Origin: Ochrobactrum sp. Q0168
GTDB taxonomy: Bacteria > Pseudomonadota > Alphaproteobacteria > Rhizobiales > Rhizobiaceae
Length of the DNA stretch: 64,000 nt
Assembly: GCF_016427605.1 (NCBI RefSeq)
Contig: NZ_JAELXQ010000015.1
Span: forward strand, 1-64,000
Direction of reading: 5' to 3'
Shown: positions 49,492-57,804 of the stretch, in pieces
How the letters are laid out: the number at the start of each line of letters is the position of its first letter
Position numbering within the stretch: the first letter of the stretch is position 1
Position numbers and translations under genes: made by a program
The notes under the pieces: generated by a model
Told to the model about the DNA's origin: nothing
Database searches by the model: none
Seen by the model: only the letters and a program-made list of their open reading frames with translations

Positions 49492-49809
49492 TCAAAACGG
49501 CGCCTCCTTCAACGCTTCCCGCATCCCTCGCCCGCAACCTTCCCATGCGGCGCGTACCAACATGCGCGCCTCTAGCTCGTCCATGTCCTTAAGATCGGTC
49601 TTTTGGATGGATCGCAAGTATTCCCCAACCGCCTCCACGCCAGCATCAAGGGCGCGCAGCTCGTAAGGGTCCAACCGACGGCGATGCCGAATATGCTCGG
49701 CGATGTCGGCGCATTCCTTGCACAGCCAGCGGATCGGCTCGCGGTCTGCTTGCACACCAAGGCCTACGGCGTGTCTCTGGCAAACCCAGCACTGTTCGGG
49801 ATGACTCAT
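49492..49809 (-). CDS. Zinc-ribbon phage protein (DUF6511-like)
   Basis: A protein of 105 residues. CWVCQRHAVGLGVQ...WLCKECADIAEHIRHRRRLDPYELRALDAG has two CxxC pairs followed by a helical part. Start overlaps the methyltransferase stop (ATGA), so they are coupled. Function unknown. Confidence 0.65.
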   Translation of the reverse strand: MSHPEQCWVCQRHAVGLGVQADREPIRWLCKECADIAEHIRHRRRLDPYELRALDAGVEAVGEYLRSIQKTDLKDMDELEARMLVRAAWEGCGRGMREALKEAPF

Positions 49810-50621
49810 GCGGCATCTCCGAAAAGGCTGGCCTGCACAGGCGGCTGGTTGTCATTCGCCGGTTGCGCTTTCGCGGCAACGGGGCGCGCTTCTGTAAAGT
49901 CAATGCAAACGATCTCGCACATTGGAGAGACGCCTTTCCATTGATCGATGAAATAGGCGGTATCGACACCGCAGCCTGTATCGAAAAGCAGGCCAGTCTG
50001 CTCCTGAAACTTAACGGCCTTGCCACTGGTTTGTCGCTCATAGCTCTGCCGTCCGGAATAATTGAATCCAGCCGACATTTGCGGAACGATGAACGTGCCG
50101 TAGTCTGCCAAATGGGACGCAATATCAATTACGTGAAACTCGAAGTCCTTACCGCTGTATCGCGGGGAATTTTTGCTCCGCTTGATATTTCCGAACGGAG
50201 GATTGCTAATCGCACTGTCGAAGTGCCCCAGCCCCATATCCAGAACGTCAAACACGTCAGCATGAATCCATTCTGCTTCTGGCAGCAGTTTCTTCCCCAC
50301 CTCCAGATAATCGGCGTTACGCTCAACGCAGGTGATTTGTGGCCTGCTGTCGTCGAAACGGCTGCGCTGCCAGATGGCGTAAGACAGCATTCCAATGCCG
50401 GCACAGAGGTCGATAATGCGGCCGCCACCGGCATCTATCGCAAAATCAAACGCCATGTCGAATGGCGTGAAGAATGCGCCCGCGGCGCCATTCACGTGGT
50501 TCGCGCCTTCGTTCCAGTTCCTGTAGACAAATTCTTTATCGTCTTCCGACAGCCGTTCTTGCTGCAGTATGGCGACTGCTTGAGAGTGGGCCTGAGCCTG
50601 TGCCCGTGTGAGCTTAGCCAT
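49806..50621 (-). CDS. SAM-dependent DNA methyltransferase-like protein
   Basis: A protein of 271 residues. Motif I DLCAGIGMLSYAIW and the catalytic-type NPPF (ISNPPFGNIKRSK) show a gamma-type N6-adenine methyltransferase fold. The C-terminal tail has AQPANDNQPPVQASLFGDAA. It neighbours an MT-A70 gene; together they may modify phage DNA against host restriction. It overlaps that gene's stop by one base. Confidence 0.82.
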   Translation of the reverse strand: MAKLTRAQAQAHSQAVAILQQERLSEDDKEFVYRNWNEGANHVNGAAGAFFTPFDMAFDFAIDAGGGRIIDLCAGIGMLSYAIWQRSRFDDSRPQITCVERNADYLEVGKKLLPEAEWIHADVFDVLDMGLGHFDSAISNPPFGNIKRSKNSPRYSGKDFEFHVIDIASHLADYGTFIVPQMSAGFNYSGRQSYERQTSGKAVKFQEQTGLLFDTGCGVDTAYFIDQWKGVSPMCEIVCIDFTEARPVAAKAQPANDNQPPVQASLFGDAA

Positions 50622-51190
50622 TACGCCACCCTCCCCAGCAAATCTTGGTTATCATTCGCCGCAGCATACTTGCCTGCCTCATTGCCCCACGATGACCATC
50701 CCGGCCACGCTTGGCGTGCGAACAGCTCAAGGTACGGCCCGTCGACAAGCCGCTCGATCCGATCGTACTGCTCATCAGGCTTGCGGCTATGCTCACGGCG
50801 GGACGCTTTGATCAGCGAGCGCACACCTTTGCTAAGGCGACGCGGCTTGCCTCGCTTGAACAGATGGCAGATTTCAACTTCCTGTCGGGTCCAATAGCCC
50901 ATACCCATGCGGCCCTTGTCCCAGACAAAAGCTATACTGACAGGACGGAACCCCCACGATGCGGCCACATCGAAGGCTTCACGCTGTAGGTGTGAAACGG
51001 TCCACATGAATAGCAAACTGTCGCGGGCGCATACCTGCTCAACAGGTAGCGCCTTGATATCATCCAACATCACGCTATAAGGCTGGCGACCTCTAGTCGG
51101 GGCGATGTTCTTCTTGTTGTAGGTTCTAAATGCCCATGGCGGGTCCGCAAGGACGCAGCCGAAAGGCCCGCTAGGTAGCGGTTCATTCAT
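50621..51190 (-). CDS. MT-A70 family adenine methyltransferase
   Basis: A protein of 189 residues from ATG 51190 (GAGGAG six bases upstream). FGCVLADPPWAFRTYNKK carries the DPPW motif; LLFMWTVSHLQREAFDVAASWGFRPVSIAFVWDK and PYLELFARQAWPGWSSWGNE are typical. It ends KYAAANDNQDLLGRVA. Probably N6-adenine methylation of phage DNA. A one-mismatch AACACGAGGAG leader and a hairpin lie upstream. Confidence 0.88.
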   Translation of the reverse strand: MNEPLPSGPFGCVLADPPWAFRTYNKKNIAPTRGRQPYSVMLDDIKALPVEQVCARDSLLFMWTVSHLQREAFDVAASWGFRPVSIAFVWDKGRMGMGYWTRQEVEICHLFKRGKPRRLSKGVRSLIKASRREHSRKPDEQYDRIERLVDGPYLELFARQAWPGWSSWGNEAGKYAAANDNQDLLGRVA

Positions 51191-51196
51191 CCTCAT

Positions 51197-51242
51197 CTCC
51201 TCGTATTTCGTGGTGGTAACCCGCCAGTTGGTGGCTGGCGGG
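51197..51242 (-). repeat. Recurrent leader with hairpin (copy before MT-A70 gene)
   Basis: AATACGAGGAG (one mismatch to the consensus) at 51207-51197 with a perfect eight-base hairpin, CCCGCCAG / CTGGCGGG (51220-51242), whose loop is CCACCAA in gene sense, the same loop as at 13029-13035. A third copy is at 55846-55866 (loop CTACCAA). Confidence 0.7.
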
Positions 51243-51298
51243 GTGGTGTGATAAGGGAATTGGTGGGGTTGATTCTGTATATTGATAGGGGGAGTGGC

Positions 51299-51625
51299 GT
51301 GATCGAAGTTTTTAGCGCTTTGTTGGAACTTAAGAACTTGAGCAAGTTCGCGGCCATACTTGCATGTTTAGGATGGTCGATCTCATGCTATTATTGGATT
51401 CTGTCAGCGCAAGTTAAAGCTGAATCTAGTTTGCCGCCCCCAGATGAGAACCAAAAGACAGGCACAGTTATGACGAAGGGTGGCTTCTATGTCGACGGTG
51501 TGCCTCAGATGACAACTGGCGATATTAAGCTCTTCTTAAATGAAGCAGGACGATTGAATAAGATCGCAGCAATTATCAGCAGTGTATCTGCGGTACTGAC
51601 CGCCTTGTCCGTGTTCTTAAGCTAG
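51299..51625 (+). CDS. Two-TM protein (plus-strand moron)
   Basis: A protein of ~108 residues from GTG 51299 (GGGGAG upstream); an ATG at 51248 is possible. TM helices near 15-37 (FAAILACLGWSISCYYWIL) and at the C-terminus (AAIISSVSAVLTALSVFL), with a ~50-residue loop between them. AT-rich and opposite to the surrounding operon, so an accessory gene. Function unknown. Confidence 0.6.
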   Translation: MIEVFSALLELKNLSKFAAILACLGWSISCYYWILSAQVKAESSLPPPDENQKTGTVMTKGGFYVDGVPQMTTGDIKLFLNEAGRLNKIAAIISSVSAVLTALSVFLS

Positions 51626-51636
51626 ACGGAATCTGT

Positions 51637-52377
51637 TTAACGCGCCACCCGCTCATCCCAGACCTTGAACCCCGGCACCTGACGCATACCCGCGCGCACT
51701 GTTTCTTCGGCCATGGACTGTACGAGTTCCTTGAAGCGCTCTGGCTCTCGGCCATATGCCCAATCCAAAGCCTTGCCTTCATCTTCCAGTGTGCAGCGCC
51801 AGATCGTGCGCAGCCCTGTGCCAGTGGTTGCTGAACGATCTTCGCGCTTAGCCCACCGGTCAGCTTTCTTGGCCTCGGCAAGCAGTTCTTCGGCCTTCTC
51901 ACGCTCTTCGAGATTGCCTGCGCTGGCTCGCATGGCCGCTTGCGCTTCTCGCGCAATGCGGTCAGCCTCCTCACGCGCCGCCTTGGCCGCAGCTTCTTTC
52001 TCGGCAACGAGCTTATTGCGCCAGGGCGTCAGCAATGTCTGCAACGTCTCCTTGCCGAGCACGACCTTGCCTTTGACAGACTTAGTATTGCCGATCAGCT
52101 TGTTGTAGCGATCTTGTATCTCTGCCTTTGCATCGTCATGCGGCTTCGCTTCGTCCTTGCGAGCCTCGTCGGCGCGCTTTCCGGCCTCATGAAGCTTGTC
52201 GTGCAGTTCGGTGATCGCGTCGGCAATGGGCTGGCTGTCGATTGCTTGACCGTCTGCGAAATTTTTAGCTTCATCAAACAGGTCTTCGATTTCCTGTTTT
52301 ACAGTCTCGTACGCGGAAAGCGGCGGTCTATTGTGACCAATAGGCGGCGGGTTATACGGGTCGTAATTGTTCTGCAT
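51637..52377 (-). CDS. Coiled-coil phage protein with GHN-PPL motif
   Basis: A protein of 246 residues from ATG 52377, five bases after a perfect AACACGAGGAG leader. The N-terminus reads PPPIGHNRPPL. A long charged helical region follows (VKQEIEDLFDEAKNF..., AEKEAAAKAAREEADRIAREAQ). The C-terminal part is VRAGMRQVPGFKVWDE. It lies after the helicase gene in the recombination block. It may be a structural partner in replication; no family certain. Confidence 0.6.
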   Translation of the reverse strand: MQNNYDPYNPPPIGHNRPPLSAYETVKQEIEDLFDEAKNFADGQAIDSQPIADAITELHDKLHEAGKRADEARKDEAKPHDDAKAEIQDRYNKLIGNTKSVKGKVVLGKETLQTLLTPWRNKLVAEKEAAAKAAREEADRIAREAQAAMRASAGNLEEREKAEELLAEAKKADRWAKREDRSATTGTGLRTIWRCTLEDEGKALDWAYGREPERFKELVQSMAEETVRAGMRQVPGFKVWDERVAR

Positions 52378-52464
52378 CATTGCTCCTCGTGTTTCGGTGG
52401 TTGGTTTTGCTGCGGTAAGCAGCAGTAGGTAAGTTAACATGCCTCGCGGCGCATCCCGTTAACG

Positions 52465-54183
52465 CTACAGGTACATCGCGTCGTTTATTTCATCGTCAGT
52501 CAGGTCGGCGCTGTAGGCTGGCACCGGCACATTGTCGTTGCCCGCCTCCGGCACGTTGTCATTTGCAGCTCCCGCAATGGCGTCGACCACTTCCCAGTAT
52601 TTGCCGTTGGGCTTCACGACTATCTCCACGGTAGGCAGCAGCTCGTTTTGGCGCTCCATGAATTCCAGCACCGTTTTCGGAAATGGAGCCTGACCTCCGT
52701 GCTTTCGCCACCACCGGTCTGACTTCGACTTGAAGAAGCCGGTGTGCGCTGGCCCCAACCATTCGGAAATTGGCGACATGCCTACCCAATAAGACACCTT
52801 CACGCTGTCCTGCTTGCCGCCTTTGCCTTCGTGGTATGCGAAGGTGCGGCGCTCCACTTGACGGGTGCTGGCGTTGTCCTTCGACAACATCGGCACGTCT
52901 TCGGCCTGCGCAGATATCTTCGGTGTTTCATCGACCGGGAATTCGTATCCGCAGTCAGGGCAAGTATATAGCGATGCATAGATCAGCGAGCCGCAGCCTA
53001 CTAGACCACGATCGTCAGGCTCTAGCGGACATTGCTTGACCGGCGCTTCGCCGTCGCCCTTCTTCATACCCGGAGCCATGACCGCGTCTATAGGGCCGTG
53101 CTTACGAACTACGCCAGCAAAGTCCAGAAACAGGCAGTTTTCCTTGCCGGGATAAAGACGCAGGCCACGACCTGCCATCTGGACATAAAGGCCCGCTGAT
53201 AAGGTCGGGCGGCAAAATGCGACCAGATCGATGATCGGCAGGTTTGTGCCGGTCGTAAGCACTGAATTATTCGTCAGCGCGCGGATCTTGCCAGCCTTGA
53301 AGTCAGCCAGAATCCGGTCGCGCTCACCGGTCGTGGTGTCGCCGGTCACGGTCTCACAGCTAAATCCCCGGCTACGGATTTCGTCCCGCATATGTCGGGC
53401 ATGTTCAACGCCGCTGCAAAAGCAAAGCCAGGCCTTGCGCTCCGCACCCGACGCCGTGCCATACGTTACAATCTCGTCGACCACCGAGGCAGTGATATCG
53501 TCTTTGTCGATGGCGGCCTGCAATGCGTTCTGCTTGTAATCACCGGCCTGCTTGCCGACGCCAGACAGATCGAATGCCGTAGCCATACCCTTTGAAATCG
53601 GACGACAGAGATAGCCTTCCTCGATCATTTCGTCGATTGGCTTTTCAAAGCAGATGTCGTCGAAAAGTGCGCCGTCACCTTCCGTCAAAAGCCCCTCGCC
53701 CAAGCGATAAGGCGTGGCTGTGAGACCGACCAGCTTCAGGTCAGGGTTGATGGCGCGCAGGCCCTCGATCAGCTTGCCATACTGCGTTTCGGAATTGCGC
53801 GGCATGAGGTGGGCTTCATCGACCAGAACGACGTCGATGTGGCCGATCTGCTCCGCCTTGTTTGCGATGGTCTGCACGCCGCCGAAAACGATCTGCGCCT
53901 TCGCATCACGCCGGCCTACGCCAGCCGAAAAGATACCAGCAGGCGCGAAAGGCCAAATATTCAGGAGTTCCTGATAGTTCGACAGGATCAATTCACGTAC
54001 ATGCGTTACCACGAGCACGCGCATGTCGGGCCAGCCTTCGATCAGTTCCTTGCAGATCGTACCCAGCACGAGGCTCTTGCCGCCGCCCGTCGGAAGCACG
54101 ATAAGAGGCGAGCCGGGTTGTTCGCGCCAGTAGTCATACAGGCCGTCAACCGCGGCACGTTGATAGTCGCGTAAGGTTAGCAT
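52465..54183 (-). CDS. DEAD/DEAH-box (superfamily 2) helicase
   Basis: A protein of 572 residues. LRDYQRAAVDGLYDYW, Walker A VLPTGGGKSLVL (~30-40), VLVDEAHLMPRN (DEAH), VGLTATPYRLGEG, and motif VI ALTNNSVLTTGTNLPIIDLV...QMAGRGLRLYPGKENCLFLDFAG. A four-cysteine zinc motif lies at ~390-410 (CPLEPDDRGLVGCGSLIYASLYTCPDCG). The C-terminus has two NDN motifs (AANDNVPEAGNDNVP). Related to phage ResIII/SSL2-type helicases. Confidence 0.88.
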   Translation of the reverse strand: MLTLRDYQRAAVDGLYDYWREQPGSPLIVLPTGGGKSLVLGTICKELIEGWPDMRVLVVTHVRELILSNYQELLNIWPFAPAGIFSAGVGRRDAKAQIVFGGVQTIANKAEQIGHIDVVLVDEAHLMPRNSETQYGKLIEGLRAINPDLKLVGLTATPYRLGEGLLTEGDGALFDDICFEKPIDEMIEEGYLCRPISKGMATAFDLSGVGKQAGDYKQNALQAAIDKDDITASVVDEIVTYGTASGAERKAWLCFCSGVEHARHMRDEIRSRGFSCETVTGDTTTGERDRILADFKAGKIRALTNNSVLTTGTNLPIIDLVAFCRPTLSAGLYVQMAGRGLRLYPGKENCLFLDFAGVVRKHGPIDAVMAPGMKKGDGEAPVKQCPLEPDDRGLVGCGSLIYASLYTCPDCGYEFPVDETPKISAQAEDVPMLSKDNASTRQVERRTFAYHEGKGGKQDSVKVSYWVGMSPISEWLGPAHTGFFKSKSDRWWRKHGGQAPFPKTVLEFMERQNELLPTVEIVVKPNGKYWEVVDAIAGAANDNVPEAGNDNVPVPAYSADLTDDEINDAMYL

Positions 54184-54950
54184 TAAACTAATCGCCCCTT
54201 CTCTCTAGCCCATTCGAGTGGGTGTTTTGCATTTTTTGAAAGGTTGCAGGACGGGCACAACACTTGAAGATTAAATGGCCAGTTTGTTCCGCCAAGGGCA
54301 ATCGGCATAATATGATCAACGTGGCGATAGCTTTTTTTGCGAACAGACGCCCCGCACTCAACGCATTTGTATTTTTGTCTAGTCAGGATATCTCGTATGT
54401 CCTGTGCTGTGTGCGTTCCTTCTGCGCCCTTTCTTTTGGCTTTTGAGTTTCTGTTATATTCTCGAACCTTATCTGGATTGTCGAAGCGCCACTGTTTTCT
54501 TGCCTCTATGCCTTCTGGAGTGTTTTGAAATTTCCTTGCTGCATTGATCGTACACTCAACGCACGCTCCATTGTGCGTCCAGCGCATACCGCTATGGCCG
54601 TGCGGGCATGGTTCTCCATGAAAGAACTTATCACCTAGTTTTTGCGCCTCGGCCTTTTTCCAATTTGGTTGAAAGGGCTTCTTTCCTTTTTTTCTACGGT
54701 TTGCTTCCCATTGTAGCCATTTGCACACCGTGCACTTGCCGTCGGAAGTTGATCTTAGCGCCGTATGGCCATGAATACATGCCGCACCGGTGTTGTAGTA
54801 TTTAGCCCCAAGCTTCGACGCCATGTCTCGATCTGGTACATGAGGCCCCATGTACTTAGGATGGTTATCATTGGCTGGGGTTAATACCCGCCCCGTCTGT
54901 CCACACTTCACCAGATTTAAGGGTATAGGTAATGGTTTCGTTTTCTTCAT
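54183..54950 (-). CDS. HNH endonuclease with zinc-finger repeats
   Basis: A protein of 255 residues from ATG 54950; a later start is also possible because the first ~27 codons overlap the exonuclease gene. It has two Cys/His repeats, GAACIHGHTALRSTSDGKCTVC and GEPCPHGHSGMRWTHNGACVEC, then the HNH: KYKCVECGASVRKKSYRHVDHIMPIALGGTNWPFNLQVLCPSC. The double finger may give sequence specificity as in homing enzymes. N-terminal TPANDNHP is in the overlap. It lies between the helicase and exonuclease genes. Confidence 0.78.
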   Translation of the reverse strand: MKKTKPLPIPLNLVKCGQTGRVLTPANDNHPKYMGPHVPDRDMASKLGAKYYNTGAACIHGHTALRSTSDGKCTVCKWLQWEANRRKKGKKPFQPNWKKAEAQKLGDKFFHGEPCPHGHSGMRWTHNGACVECTINAARKFQNTPEGIEARKQWRFDNPDKVREYNRNSKAKRKGAEGTHTAQDIRDILTRQKYKCVECGASVRKKSYRHVDHIMPIALGGTNWPFNLQVLCPSCNLSKNAKHPLEWAREKGRLV

Positions 54951-55815
54951 CGCAGTCTGTTTGCACTCCTGGAACCAAGCACGGCAAAGTAAGGAAAGCA
55001 GGGCATCCCTCGCTTTGCTCGGCCAGTGACAGTGGCTTGTTGAATCGCGAACATGCCCACGTTCCACCCGGCTCTGGGCTGCTGAAAATGCACGTCCGGC
55101 AGTTGGTTCTCGGCCATGCGCCATCGTGGCAAATCGCGTTGTGCTTGCACCATTTGCACGAGAAATACTCCGGGTTATCGCTGATGCGCGGTGGCAGGTC
55201 GTTCGCATGGATGATGCGTTCGGCCTTTGCCAAAAGCCGCGCTACGTATGCCGCGTCATAATGAACGCGTTCGGTGTAAAGTTCGTCGTTGTCCTTGCAG
55301 ACCGCGAGATATATCGCTCGGTCACGCCCACGCGCGTGCATGTAGATTTGCATCTGCCCAAAATGGAGAGGCTTGCTTTTCTGGACGCCCTCCTTTTTCA
55401 ACGCCGTGAAGCTTTTCAGGTTGTGTGACTTTATTTCGCCGACGTGCCACTTGGACGGAGCTTCGGGCAGGCCAAGAATTTCGCTATCGAGATAGCCACC
55501 AACATGACCGTCGCACAGCTCAACGCGGATTTGCCGACCGTCTGGGCCATAATCAACGACTTCGCACCCGATCATGCGAAGGTTCTCAATCCAGCGTGTT
55601 TCTTCAATGTTACCAGTTTCGAAAATGCGTAGCGTTCGACCAGGGATGGATTCGTGCGGTGTGGTCCATCTGTAATCGAAGAACAGCTTGCGGCTGCATT
55701 CTTCCGCCACCTGAGAGGCGGGAATGGTCTTACCGTCTCTCTGTTCGTTGGCGGCCTCGTAAGCTGCGTAGATGGCGCGCACAGTGCTGGATTCTGCTTT
55801 TGGGAGGGGTGCCAT
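54868..55815 (-). CDS. Cas4/RecB-like PD-(D/E)XK exonuclease
   Basis: A protein of 315 residues. ASQVAEECSRKLFFDYRW, the active-site HVGGYLDSEI and WHVGEIKSHN (D...ExK) and KPLHFGQMQIYMHA show a RecB-family nuclease. Cysteines in FSCKWCKHNAICHDG and ...NCRTCIF...WACSRF suggest an Fe-S cluster as in Cas4/AddB. It may trim ends for single-strand annealing recombination together with the Sak4-like ATPase and DUF669 protein. Leader with one mismatch and a hairpin lie upstream. Confidence 0.82.
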   Translation of the reverse strand: MAPLPKAESSTVRAIYAAYEAANEQRDGKTIPASQVAEECSRKLFFDYRWTTPHESIPGRTLRIFETGNIEETRWIENLRMIGCEVVDYGPDGRQIRVELCDGHVGGYLDSEILGLPEAPSKWHVGEIKSHNLKSFTALKKEGVQKSKPLHFGQMQIYMHARGRDRAIYLAVCKDNDELYTERVHYDAAYVARLLAKAERIIHANDLPPRISDNPEYFSCKWCKHNAICHDGAWPRTNCRTCIFSSPEPGGTWACSRFNKPLSLAEQSEGCPAFLTLPCLVPGVQTDCDEENETITYTLKSGEVWTDGAGINPSQ

Positions 55816-55874
55816 GCGTTAGTCTCCACGTGTTCGGTGGTAGAAGGCGCGGTTGGTAGCCGCGCCTGTTGGGT

Positions 55875-56720
55875 TTAGGCCGCCAAAGGCCAGCCGTCCT
55901 CGTCGAGTTCAGGCAGGACGAACTCGACGCCGTTTAGGTTTGCGATATGCGCCAGTAGCGTTTCTGCAGTGCCCGGCATATTGTCGTTCGCAGGCTGCAC
56001 CCACGGCTCGCTTTCGGCGTCATCGACGGTCAGGGCATCAATCGCCGCCTCGATAGTGAAAGGTTTGTCCTCATTGCCTAGAACAATCTTGTCGCCGTAG
56101 GCGCCGCCAATCTGGTCTTTCAGATCGTCCCATGTGTCGATTTTCACGCCACGAACTGCCAGCGCGATCTTCATCATGTCGCCCTTGCCGATCGTGTAGC
56201 CGCGCTGCTGGTACTTCAGAACGCGTGTTGACGAAGCTAGCGGATATCGCGTTCCAGCGTTGAATTTCAGGAATCGTTGGCTGTTGTGTTTCAGAAAGTC
56301 TGGATGAAAAACAAAGCCGGAGTCGGGATGCTTTTCGCCGACGGTGACGAATTCTGCTCCCTTCCATTCGGATCGCTGGCCCGTGTCCAAGTCCACTGCG
56401 CCCATGCAGACGGTGAAATCGAATGCCTTGAAGATATCTTCGGCAGTCGGAAAGAAGTCGAAATACATCAACTGGGCGATATTGTTGCTTTGGTCGGCAA
56501 ACGTCACGGCCCGCTTGCTAGCAGCGACGCACCATAGGCCTTCCTCATATGCGTCATAAACAGCGCGCTCAAACGCCCGGCGTGATTTGAAGTAAAGATC
56601 AACGTCATTGATCTTCGCCCCGGTGAAAACGCTCGTCACAGCGCCGCCAGCTACAAACGCGCCGTCAAAGCGTATTGGCAGCGCGGCATCGATCTGTCTG
56701 CGCTCCGCTTCATAAGCCAT
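55875..56720 (-). CDS. Nucleotidyltransferase-fold phage protein
   Basis: A protein of 281 residues. FDGAFVAGGAVTSVFTGAKINDVDLYFKS has the GG and DxD pattern of the nucleotidyltransferase superfamily. The middle part FTVCMGAVDLDTGQRSEW and KHNSQRFLKFNAGTRYPLASSTRVLKYQQRGYTIGKGDM follows phage NTase-like proteins. Its substrate is unknown (RNA, DNA, protein or nucleotide). The C-terminal third has QPANDNMPGTAE. A perfect leader lies six bases before the ATG. Confidence 0.7.
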   Translation of the reverse strand: MAYEAERRQIDAALPIRFDGAFVAGGAVTSVFTGAKINDVDLYFKSRRAFERAVYDAYEEGLWCVAASKRAVTFADQSNNIAQLMYFDFFPTAEDIFKAFDFTVCMGAVDLDTGQRSEWKGAEFVTVGEKHPDSGFVFHPDFLKHNSQRFLKFNAGTRYPLASSTRVLKYQQRGYTIGKGDMMKIALAVRGVKIDTWDDLKDQIGGAYGDKIVLGNEDKPFTIEAAIDALTVDDAESEPWVQPANDNMPGTAETLLAHIANLNGVEFVLPELDEDGWPLAA

Positions 56721-56794
56721 GCGTATCTCCTCGTGTTCGGATCGGTAAGGTGGTTGCTACCGGCGCTTTCGCGCCAGTAGCGGGTTGGTGTGGC

Positions 56795-57361
56795 TTAACC
56801 CCAGGGGCGCTTCTTGCCTGCCGCAGCAGCAGCCGGTGCAGGCTTGTTGCTGTTTGCCGCAGCCGGTCGGTTGTCATTGGCCGGACGGGCCTGCGCTACC
56901 GGCTGGTTGGCGTCGATTGAAGGCTGGGGAACGTTGCCTTCGTCGGGATAAAAGAGTTTCCGGATACGGTTGCTGGCATTGTATGCTTTGCCCGTCTTCT
57001 TGCTGACGCCAGCGGGATTTTGGACAATCTGGGCAGTGAAAGTGATGAACAGGATCTGCTCGGTATCTTCCAGAGGCCCGTCATGACCAACCGCCCGGCA
57101 GAGCTTGGCGAGGTCTTTCTGACCACGGTCCTGTCTTTGAGCGTCCCGGTTCTGAACGTCGACCCAGTGCCAAATGCGGCGGCCCTTGTATTCCTCCGGC
57201 TCGACCACATCGATTGTGAAATTCACCGCGATGTCCGTTCCGTCGACTTTTACATCGCCGGCGGAGATTTCGAGCTTTGCAATCATGTTGGGCAGCAGCT
57301 CGAAATCAGACTGTTCGGTGCTGTGATCCTGCGGGTTAAATTGAACGCCTAGTTGCGCCAT
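56795..57361 (-). CDS. DUF669 single-strand DNA-binding-like protein
   Basis: A protein of 188 residues. FNPQDHSTEQSDFELLPNMIAKLEISAGD and DIAVNFTIDVVEPEEYKGRRIWHWVDVQN are DUF669. Such proteins usually lie beside Sak4-type ATPases and probably coat single-stranded DNA in recombination. The C-terminal tail is disordered (RPANDNRPAAANSNKPAPAAAAAG). A one-mismatch leader lies seven bases upstream of the ATG. Confidence 0.8.
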   Translation of the reverse strand: MAQLGVQFNPQDHSTEQSDFELLPNMIAKLEISAGDVKVDGTDIAVNFTIDVVEPEEYKGRRIWHWVDVQNRDAQRQDRGQKDLAKLCRAVGHDGPLEDTEQILFITFTAQIVQNPAGVSKKTGKAYNASNRIRKLFYPDEGNVPQPSIDANQPVAQARPANDNRPAAANSNKPAPAAAAAGKKRPWG

Positions 57362-57488
57362 CTATAAGTTCCTCGTGTTGTTGGTGGTTCGGTTAGGTAA
57401 TCGTTACGGATGTTTAACTATTAACCATTTTCTTCTCATGGTAATTCGCTGCTGCGTAAGTAATCAGGGGAGGAGGATTGCTTTGCGC

Positions 57489-57524
57489 CGTCGCTCCGCG
57501 CGCTCCGTCCGCAGCGGAGCGACG
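57489..57524. other. Perfect 11-bp stem-loop in a 200-base intergenic gap
   Basis: CGTCGCTCCGC (57489-57499) pairs with GCGGAGCGACG (57514-57524) around 14 bases. No T-run follows on the minus strand; on plus it is followed by TTATTT. The gap 57362-57561 should also hold the promoter for the DUF669 gene; AT-rich bases at 57405-57430 are the likeliest place. Confidence 0.5.
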
Positions 57525-57561
57525 TTATTTACTTAAAACAGCTGCGTTGGGGTTTGGGTGT

Positions 57562-57804
57562 TTACGCCTTCGCCCGATGAATAGCCGGGCGAAAGAACCC
57601 GCCGATGAAACCGAGTGAAGCACCGATCTGCCACATCGCAAGGCCCGCCGCGTTGATGCCAACGGCCGCAAGGAAGGCGTGGATAGTTTCTGCGAAAAAC
57701 AGGCCCACGACCCATCCGACGAATGCCCCGCCCAGAACACCGATGAGCGGTGCGAAGAAGAGGATGGCCGCGATTGCTACAAGGCCAGCTAGAGCTTTTT
57801 CCAT
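57562..57804 (-). CDS. Small phage membrane protein
   Basis: A protein of 80 residues with two to three hydrophobic helices rich in Gly and Ala (VAIAAILFFAPLIGVLGGAFVGWVVGLFF, ALAMWQIGASLGFIGGFF). Its start overlaps the acyl carrier protein stop by one base. Perhaps membrane anchor or regulator; function unknown. Confidence 0.65.
   Translation of the reverse strand: MEKALAGLVAIAAILFFAPLIGVLGGAFVGWVVGLFFAETIHAFLAAVGINAAGLAMWQIGASLGFIGGFFRPAIHRAKA

Noticed and set aside
49863..50897. Plus-strand frame of 344 codons opposite the methyltransferases
   Set aside because: Shadow of two genes with clear NPPF and DPPW motifs.
54868..55815. Cas4-like nuclease as evidence for CRISPR
   Set aside because: It sits in a phage recombination operon with Sak4-like and DUF669 genes; such nucleases are common in phages without CRISPR.
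57489..57524. Perfect stem-loop as a terminator
   Set aside because: No T-run on the strand that would need it; kept only as an unexplained stem-loop.
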